Positions 40,993 through 45,781 of a stretch of 45,781 nt of DNA are shown here, piece by piece. Every line of letters starts with the position of its first letter. Position 1 is the stretch's first letter. The notes below the pieces were generated by a model. That model was given only the letters and a program-made list of their open reading frames with translations, was not told the DNA's origin and searched no databases. The position numbers and the translations under genes were made by a program. This stretch comes from Mongoliimonas terrestris (GTDB taxonomy: Bacteria > Pseudomonadota > Alphaproteobacteria > Rhizobiales > Pleomorphomonadaceae): assembly GCF_001927285.1 (NCBI RefSeq), contig NZ_MSIG01000024.1, positions 1 to 45,781 on the forward strand, written 5' to 3'.

Positions 40993-43929
40993 ATGTCAAG
41001 AGCAACTGATGGACCGCACCATCCCGCCTTCCTGACCGGCGGCGGTGAACTTGGCGCTCTTATTCGATCCCACGATTGGGCGGCCGCATCGCTCGGACCG
41101 CCAGAAGAATGGCCACAGTCGCTCCGCTCAGCAATTTCCATCTGCCTCCACTCCAGCTTCCCAACAGCGGTTTACTGGGGCCCCGAGTTGTGCCTCTTTT
41201 ACAATGATACATGGGCACCGGTTCTAAGGGAGCGGCACCCATGGGCACTTGGGCGTCCAGGTGCCGAAGTCTGGGCCGATATCTGGGAACAAGTCGCCCC
41301 TCAATTTTTGCATGTAATGAGGACGGGCGAAGGGTTCTCTGTATACGATGAAATGCTCCCCATAATCCGCTGCGGTATTCGTCAACAAACCTACTGGGAC
41401 TACAGTTTTACGCCGATTCGCGCCGAAGACGGCCTAGTCGCAGGGGTGTTCAACCAAGGCCGAGAAACAACTGATCGGGTGCTCAGCGAACGCCGGGGGC
41501 GGTTTCTTCTTCAGCTAAGTGATAAGCTACGCACGCAATCCGATCCTCGATTGATCATCGAGACAGCGCAGGAAGCCCTTGGTCGGTTTCTGGGTGCCAA
41601 TCGTGTCGGCTATGGTGAAGTAGAGGCAACCGCACGCTACTTCACCACCGAACTCAACTGGACGGACGGGAGCGTTCCATCACGGGAAGGAACACACGAT
41701 CTTGCTGCCTTCGGACCCGATGTTTTGAGCGCCCTTCGTGCGGGTATACCTCTTCTCATCCAGGACGCCGCGCAGGACCCGCGGACTAACGCGCCGGAAA
41801 GCCTGGCAGCGTTTGACGCCATCGATACTCGCGCCGTTATCACGGCATCCTTGATCAAAGAGGGACGCATGCGCGCGGCGCTCTACGTTCACGCGCAGAC
41901 TGCGCAGCCTTGGATCGGGGACGATGCCGAACTGGTCACCGAGGTCGCAGATCGCACATGGGCTGCTGCGGAGCGGGCGCGAGCCGAGGCGCGCCTGCGT
42001 GAGAGCGAGCACCAGTTCAAAACACTGGCCGACCGTGTGCCGAACCTCGTTTGGTTTGCTGATGCGGCGGGTCGTATCCACTATCTGAATCGCCGCTGGC
42101 ACGAGTTCACCGGGCAAACTACCGAAGAGGCGCTCGGGACGGGTTGGGCGGCGGTAATCCACCCAGATGACGCCGAGAGAACTCTCGAAGTATGGCAAGA
42201 GGCTATTCAGCGCAAAGACACTTACGAAGTCGAGTTGCGGTATCGGCGCCAAGACGGAGAATACCGGTGGCACGTTGCACGCGCTGAGCCGTTGAGAGAC
42301 GAAACCGGACAGGTCACCGGCTGGTTTGGCACTTCGACCGATATTCATGAGCGCCGGCAGGCAGAAGTCGACGCTCGAGCTGAGTCTGAAGCACTTACGG
42401 TCATCAACCGCACAGGTGTCATAATTGCGTCGGAGATAGATTTAGATCGAGTGGTGCAAACAGTCACTGATGCGGGTGTTGAACTCACAAATGCACAATT
42501 TGGCGCCTTCTTCTACACTGTGCATAACAAAGCAGGCGAGGGCTACACACTCTACACGATCTCGGGCGTGCCGAGGGAACACTTTTCCAAGTTCCCGATG
42601 CCGCGAAACACGGATGTATTCAATCCAACTTTCCGGGGCGACGGGGTGGTGCGCTCCGACGACATCACCAAGGATCCTCGTTATGGCAATAACGATCCAC
42701 ACTGGGGCATGCCCAAAGGACACCTGCCGGTACGAAGCTACCTCGCGGTGCCTGTTGCGTCACGATCAGGGGAGGTGATCGGAGGCTTATTCTTCGGCCA
42801 CTCTGATCCGGGCGTGTTTACTGAACGCAGCGAGCGGTTGATGACGGGCATAGCGTCGCAGGCGGCAGTTGCTATCGACAATGCTAGGCTTTTCCGGGCA
42901 GCGCAGCACGAGATTGCCGAACGGGTGCGCAAAGAAGCGCTACTAGAGGAAAGCGAAGAGTTTAGCCGTAGTGTGCTTCAATCGACCGCTGACTGCATTA
43001 TGGTGCTGGAGCTCGACGGCTCACTTCAATTTATGAACGACAACGGCCGCCGCCTCATGGAGGTGGATGACTTTGCAACAATCTACCGAGAGCCTTGGAC
43101 CAGCCTTTGGCCCAAGGAGAGCGCGGTCGAAGCCGCTGCTGCCATGCAAGCCGCACGCTCCGGAGAAACGGGCCGGTTCTCGGCGTTTTGCCCCTCCATC
43201 AAAGGCACACCGAAGTGGTGGGACGTGGTAGTAACTGCAGTTACAGGTGCCGATGACAAGCCAGTTCGCTTGGTGTCCATTTCCCGTGACGTAACAACGC
43301 AGCGTAGGTCTGAAGAAGCGCGCCAACTTTTATTGCGCGAGTTGAACCACCGGGTGAAAAATCTCTTCGCAATCGTCTCCGGAATGGTGACGATGACTGC
43401 ACGCGCCGCGCCCTCCGTTGAAGAAATGGCCAGCACGCTGAAGGGCCGCTTAGGGGCTCTTGCAAAAGCCCATGAGCTTATTCGCTCTGCGATCATCCCG
43501 GAGGCAGACCACCTTGAGAAGACATCTCTTCTCACACTGATCCAAGAAATTGTCAGGCCACATCTCGATGGAAGCAAGGGCGACCAGCTTACGCTTGAGG
43601 GGCATGAACTCAGCGTGGGAGTGAGCGCCGCGACGAGCTTGGCGCTAATCCTGCACGAACTTGCGACCAATGCGGCTAAATATGGCGCACTAGCAGATGC
43701 AGACGGCCGGCTAAAGATTAAGTGGGGCGTGCTGGACGGACATCTGCAACTATATTGGGACGAGCACGTTACGGAACCGGCCGTTAGGCCCCCGAGTCGC
43801 CAGGGCTTTGGAAGCAAACTTGCGCATCTAAGCGCCACAGGTCAGCTCGGAGGTTCCATCGCTTACGACTGGCAACGGACCGGCGTTAAAATATCTCTCA
43901 CGTTGCCGCTCGATCAGCTACAGCGTTAA
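40993..43929 (+). CDS. Multi-sensor HWE-family histidine kinase
   Basis: A 978-residue soluble kinase. In order: a PAS-like N-terminal domain (about 20-165, with FPTAVYWGPELCLFYNDTWAPVL), GAF (about 165-335), PAS (about 340-455, FKTLADRVPNLVWFADAAGRIHYLNRRWHEFTG), a second GAF (about 465-635), PAS (about 650-770) and the kinase core. The phosphoacceptor His is in RELNHRVKNLFAIVSGMV, the N box is LILHELATNAAKYGAL and WDEH gives the W-x-E signature. No membrane helix, so it senses internal cues (light, redox or small molecules are possible). The next gene is its likely partner regulator. Base composition is clearly lower in GC than the rest of the window, a sign of transfer. Confidence 0.9.
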   Translation: MSRATDGPHHPAFLTGGGELGALIRSHDWAAASLGPPEEWPQSLRSAISICLHSSFPTAVYWGPELCLFYNDTWAPVLRERHPWALGRPGAEVWADIWEQVAPQFLHVMRTGEGFSVYDEMLPIIRCGIRQQTYWDYSFTPIRAEDGLVAGVFNQGRETTDRVLSERRGRFLLQLSDKLRTQSDPRLIIETAQEALGRFLGANRVGYGEVEATARYFTTELNWTDGSVPSREGTHDLAAFGPDVLSALRAGIPLLIQDAAQDPRTNAPESLAAFDAIDTRAVITASLIKEGRMRAALYVHAQTAQPWIGDDAELVTEVADRTWAAAERARAEARLRESEHQFKTLADRVPNLVWFADAAGRIHYLNRRWHEFTGQTTEEALGTGWAAVIHPDDAERTLEVWQEAIQRKDTYEVELRYRRQDGEYRWHVARAEPLRDETGQVTGWFGTSTDIHERRQAEVDARAESEALTVINRTGVIIASEIDLDRVVQTVTDAGVELTNAQFGAFFYTVHNKAGEGYTLYTISGVPREHFSKFPMPRNTDVFNPTFRGDGVVRSDDITKDPRYGNNDPHWGMPKGHLPVRSYLAVPVASRSGEVIGGLFFGHSDPGVFTERSERLMTGIASQAAVAIDNARLFRAAQHEIAERVRKEALLEESEEFSRSVLQSTADCIMVLELDGSLQFMNDNGRRLMEVDDFATIYREPWTSLWPKESAVEAAAAMQAARSGETGRFSAFCPSIKGTPKWWDVVVTAVTGADDKPVRLVSISRDVTTQRRSEEARQLLLRELNHRVKNLFAIVSGMVTMTARAAPSVEEMASTLKGRLGALAKAHELIRSAIIPEADHLEKTSLLTLIQEIVRPHLDGSKGDQLTLEGHELSVGVSAATSLALILHELATNAAKYGALADADGRLKIKWGVLDGHLQLYWDEHVTEPAVRPPSRQGFGSKLAHLSATGQLGGSIAYDWQRTGVKISLTLPLDQLQR

Positions 43930-43945
43930 GAGTAAAAGAGCTACT

Positions 43946-44341
43946 ATGGCGGTTATTACGATGGCTAATATGATAAAATCTGAAGCCGATCTTAAGGGCA
44001 GGCGCGTCCTTATTGTTGAGGACGAGCCCTTTATAGCGTTTGATATAGCTGATGCGATTGAGATGGCCGGAGGCGTGGTCGTTGGCCCTGCCATGACGGT
44101 TCGCGAGGCGCTGCGACTTATCCGAGATGAAAGGCTGGAAGCGGCTATTCTGGACGTGAACCTACCGGACGGCGATATTGGGCCAGTCATTTTGGCTCTC
44201 TCGAAAGCCGGGATACCGCTGCTCATCCATACGGGGGCAGGCCTCACGCCAGAGCTGCAGCGGCGCCATCCGGGCCTGCGCGTTTTTGCGAAGCCAACGC
44301 CACCGCCGGTACTTGCATCTGTGATTGCTTCATCTTTTTAA
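43946..44341 (+). CDS. Single-domain response regulator
   Basis: A 131-residue receiver domain without an output domain. The phosphorylation site is the Asp of AAILDVNLPDGD (about residue 70), with the acidic pair in LIVEDEP, the Thr of LIHTGAG, and the Lys of FAKPTPPP. It starts 16 bases after the kinase stop, so the two are one operon and probably cognate. With no output domain it must act by protein contact or as a phosphate sink, as in several HWE-kinase systems of Alphaproteobacteria. Composition matches the kinase. Confidence 0.9.
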   Translation: MAVITMANMIKSEADLKGRRVLIVEDEPFIAFDIADAIEMAGGVVVGPAMTVREALRLIRDERLEAAILDVNLPDGDIGPVILALSKAGIPLLIHTGAGLTPELQRRHPGLRVFAKPTPPPVLASVIASSF

Positions 44342-44536
44342 AGGTAAGATCGCGGTTCGGCCGGGGGCTGTAATACGCGACCTTCAAAGCCGGGCAGATC
44401 GGAGCCGCGTTTCAACCAGCTGCAAGCTCTGCTGCGGTCGTGCCTTGCCGTGTCGTATTGCCGGACGCGAGCGTAGTCGCCTACACGCGCGCCCCTTACC
44501 GTGCAGCAGCAGGACGATAGCTGGCGGGGGTGCTCG
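44342..44536. other. Junction between sensor operon and IS66 remnant
   Basis: About 195 bases without a supported gene. GTAAG at 44344-44348 matches the first five bases of the IS66 terminal repeat seen at 45753, which might mark a deleted right end, but the agreement is short and no target duplication is found. Confidence 0.35.
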
Positions 44537-44830
44537 TCAGCTGTTTACGGGCACCACCGGCGGCGACTGCTGTCCGTCCGCCAGCGTCTCGGACTTGCGC
44601 CCGAAGCGGGCACGCTCCATCGCCTTCAGGATGGTGGTGAGCCGCTCGATGCGGGCGTCGGCCGCCGCCTTGGCGGCGGCAAGACGGGCTGCCTCCGCCT
44701 CCAGGACCAGCCGTTCCGCCTCCAGCCGGGCGGCGAGGTCGCGCTGGTGCGCGCTCTCCGCGCGGGCCGCAAGGACCATCGCCTTCAGCGTCCCGATGTC
44801 GTCCGGGAGATCTGGCGAAGCGGTCGTCAT
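44537..44830 (-). pseudogene. tnpC: Truncated IS66 transposase TnpC (N-terminal 97 residues)
   Basis: The fragment runs from MTTASPDLPDDIGTLKAMVLAARAES through the coiled-coil (LEAERLVLEAEAARLAAAKAAADARIERLTTILKAMERARFGRKSETL), the N-terminal zipper of IS66 transposases. A full TnpC is over 500 residues with a DDE domain; this one stops after VPVNS. The catalytic domain is lost, so the element cannot move by itself. Confidence 0.85.
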
Positions 44831-44912
44831 GAGCCGGATTCAAGCACGGATCCGGCTGATTTGCGCGCTTTATGGCGCTTCGGGGCTTCTGCCGAGTCAC
44901 CCTGTCGCAGCC

Positions 44913-45257
44913 TCAGCCGAGGCTCGTCGGCCGTCGGATGGGGACGCGGCTGACCCGCCGCCAGTCCATCCCGGCGACGAGCGCGAGAAGCTGGGCGGCA
45001 TGCATGCGGACCACCCCGCCGGTGATCGGCGGCCAGTGGAAGCCGCCTTCGTCCAGCGTCTTGGCGTAGAGGCAGATCCCCGAACCGTCCCACCACACGA
45101 TCTTGACCTTGTCGGCCCGCTTGGAGCGGAACACGTAGAGGGCGCCGGAGAAGGGATCGGCACCCGCCTCCCGGACCAGAGCCATCAGGCTCTCCGGCCC
45201 TTTGCGGAAGTCTACGGGCCTGGCCGCCAGCACCACCTTCGCGCCCTGCGGGATCAT
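44913..45257 (-). CDS. tnpB: IS66 accessory protein TnpB
   Basis: A 114-residue protein that starts MIPQGAKVVLAARPVDFRKGPESLMALVREAGADPFSGALYVFRSKRADKVKIVWWDGSGICLYAKTLDEGGFHWP, all strongly typical of IS66 Orf2/TnpB. Its ATG overlaps the tnpA stop (45254-45257), a feature of these elements. Unlike tnpC it appears intact. Required for transposition in known family members, biochemical role unclear. Confidence 0.93.
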   Translation of the reverse strand: MIPQGAKVVLAARPVDFRKGPESLMALVREAGADPFSGALYVFRSKRADKVKIVWWDGSGICLYAKTLDEGGFHWPPITGGVVRMHAAQLLALVAGMDWRRVSRVPIRRPTSLG

Positions 45258-45709
45258 GCCTGTCGCACCGCCCGCACCAGGGCCGTCACCCGGTCCGGCG
45301 GCACGTCCACACCGACCCGCAGCACGACGGCCCCGACAACGATCTCGACCGTGCCGAACTCCTCGATGGAGGGAACGACCGCCACGTCGGCAAAGGCCGG
45401 GGTGACCGTGGTGTCGACCGGCGGTACCGCTGCGAGCGCCGCCGCCTTGCGACGCGACCGGCTTCGCCAGGCGAACAACAGTTGGGGGACGATGCCATGG
45501 GCGCGAGCGAGCGCCGACACGTTGACGCCCGGCTCCGAAGCCGCCGCGACCAGGCGCTCCTTGACCGCATCCGGCCAGTGCCGCCGCGGCACGCCCGGGC
45601 TTTCGTCCAAGCGAGTGACCTTGCCGTCGATCACCTGAATCACGCTGGCGGCAGATGTGTGCGCAGATGGCAATGCAATGCCCTCGGAGAAAGAGGGCGA
45701 AAGGATCAC
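45254..45709 (-). CDS. tnpA: IS66 accessory protein TnpA
   Basis: A 151-residue protein with the helix-turn-helix RRHWPDAVKERLVAAASEPGVNVSALARAHGIVPQLLFAWRSRSRRK (about residues 42-88), as in IS66 Orf1/TnpA, and a C-terminal GTVEIVVGAVVLRVGVDVPPDRVTALVRAV that matches the family. The start is GTG at 45709 with no strong ribosome-binding site; a shorter form is possible. It is the first gene of the IS66 operon, 44 bases inside the terminal repeat. Confidence 0.88.
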   Translation of the reverse strand: MILSPSFSEGIALPSAHTSAASVIQVIDGKVTRLDESPGVPRRHWPDAVKERLVAAASEPGVNVSALARAHGIVPQLLFAWRSRSRRKAAALAAVPPVDTTVTPAFADVAVVPSIEEFGTVEIVVGAVVLRVGVDVPPDRVTALVRAVRQA

Positions 45710-45781
45710 GTAGTTCGCCGCGCCCGGCTACACCGGGGTGGCTGGACGCTTACCACTCATCTGGCGCTAGCGGCAACGGGA

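Larger units (their letters stand above)
44537..45753 (-). mobile_element. Truncated IS66-family element
   Basis: Genes run leftward as tnpA-tnpB-tnpC. The intact end at 45735-45753 has the family-type terminal repeat GTAAGCGTCCAGCCACCCC on the minus strand. The other end and most of tnpC are missing, and the left limit is set to the last recognisable tnpC base. It borders the low-GC sensor operon. Confidence 0.82.

Noticed and set aside
40779..41009. 76-residue open frame overlapping the start of the sensor kinase
   Set aside because: No ribosome-binding site or recognisable domain, composition unlike a protein of this region, and it overlaps the kinase start out of frame.
44344..44536. C-terminal remnant of tnpC or another transposase
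   Set aside because: No reading frame on either strand gives a recognisable transposase end; kept only as an unresolved junction.

Overview
The window reads as chromosomal DNA of a high-GC alphaproteobacterium, most likely of the order Hyphomicrobiales (Rhizobiales). The pointers are gene content and neighbourhoods: bioMNY, homospermidine synthase, serC-serA, purA next to a long proline/alanine-rich membrane protein, rluD followed by an alphaproteobacterial rpoH, CTATAT-type -10 boxes, and dense palindromic intergenic repeats. Genus cannot be fixed from this sequence alone.

Layout. 1-5241: a FAD-dependent amino-acid-oxidase-type enzyme, a translationally coupled bioM-bioN-bioY biotin importer (minus strand) and a family-39 glycosyltransferase. 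5258-5654: two long hairpins, an initiator tRNA and its terminator. 5.9-9.7 kb: a Dabb-domain protein, a ChaN-like lipoprotein-type protein and a GAF-PAS-GGDEF-EAL protein. 9.7-16.7 kb (minus strand): KDPG aldolase, coupled otsB-otsA, a 2-hydroxyacid dehydrogenase, a LacI regulator, an EamA transporter and a MarR regulator. 16.97-20.3 kb (plus): a tight operon of a COG0523/CobW GTPase, a WD40-type propeller protein and an unusual KamA-family radical SAM enzyme. 20.3-22.3 kb: a small four-helix membrane protein and homospermidine synthase. 23.0-26.2 kb: serC and serA, separated and flanked by repeat-rich DNA. 26.2-28.8 kb: a lipoprotein and two EamA transporters. 28.8-29.8 kb: a gene-free repeat cluster. 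29.8-35.8 kb: purA, its membrane-protein neighbour, a DUF6476-type protein, rluD and rpoH. 35.9-38.9 kb: a peroxiredoxin-like protein and a TPP-riboswitch-controlled thiX-thiY pair with no ATPase gene beside it.

The right end is accessory. A tRNA-Glu is followed by a tRNA-Ser(CGA) gene cut in two, in its variable arm, by a complete 1200-bp IS3-family element flanked by a 4-bp duplication (CATC). Beyond it lies DNA of visibly lower GC carrying a 978-residue HWE-type sensor kinase and a single-domain response regulator, then an IS66 element whose tnpC is truncated. This looks like an island at a tRNA gene.

The main unexplained signals are two families of short palindromic repeats laid out as inverted pairs (at least eight copies of one, four of the other), the CobW-WD40-KamA operon, the IS-split tRNA, a structured leader upstream of serC, and a pair of long hairpins next to the initiator tRNA. 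All functional calls rest on motif recognition by eye; no database search was run.
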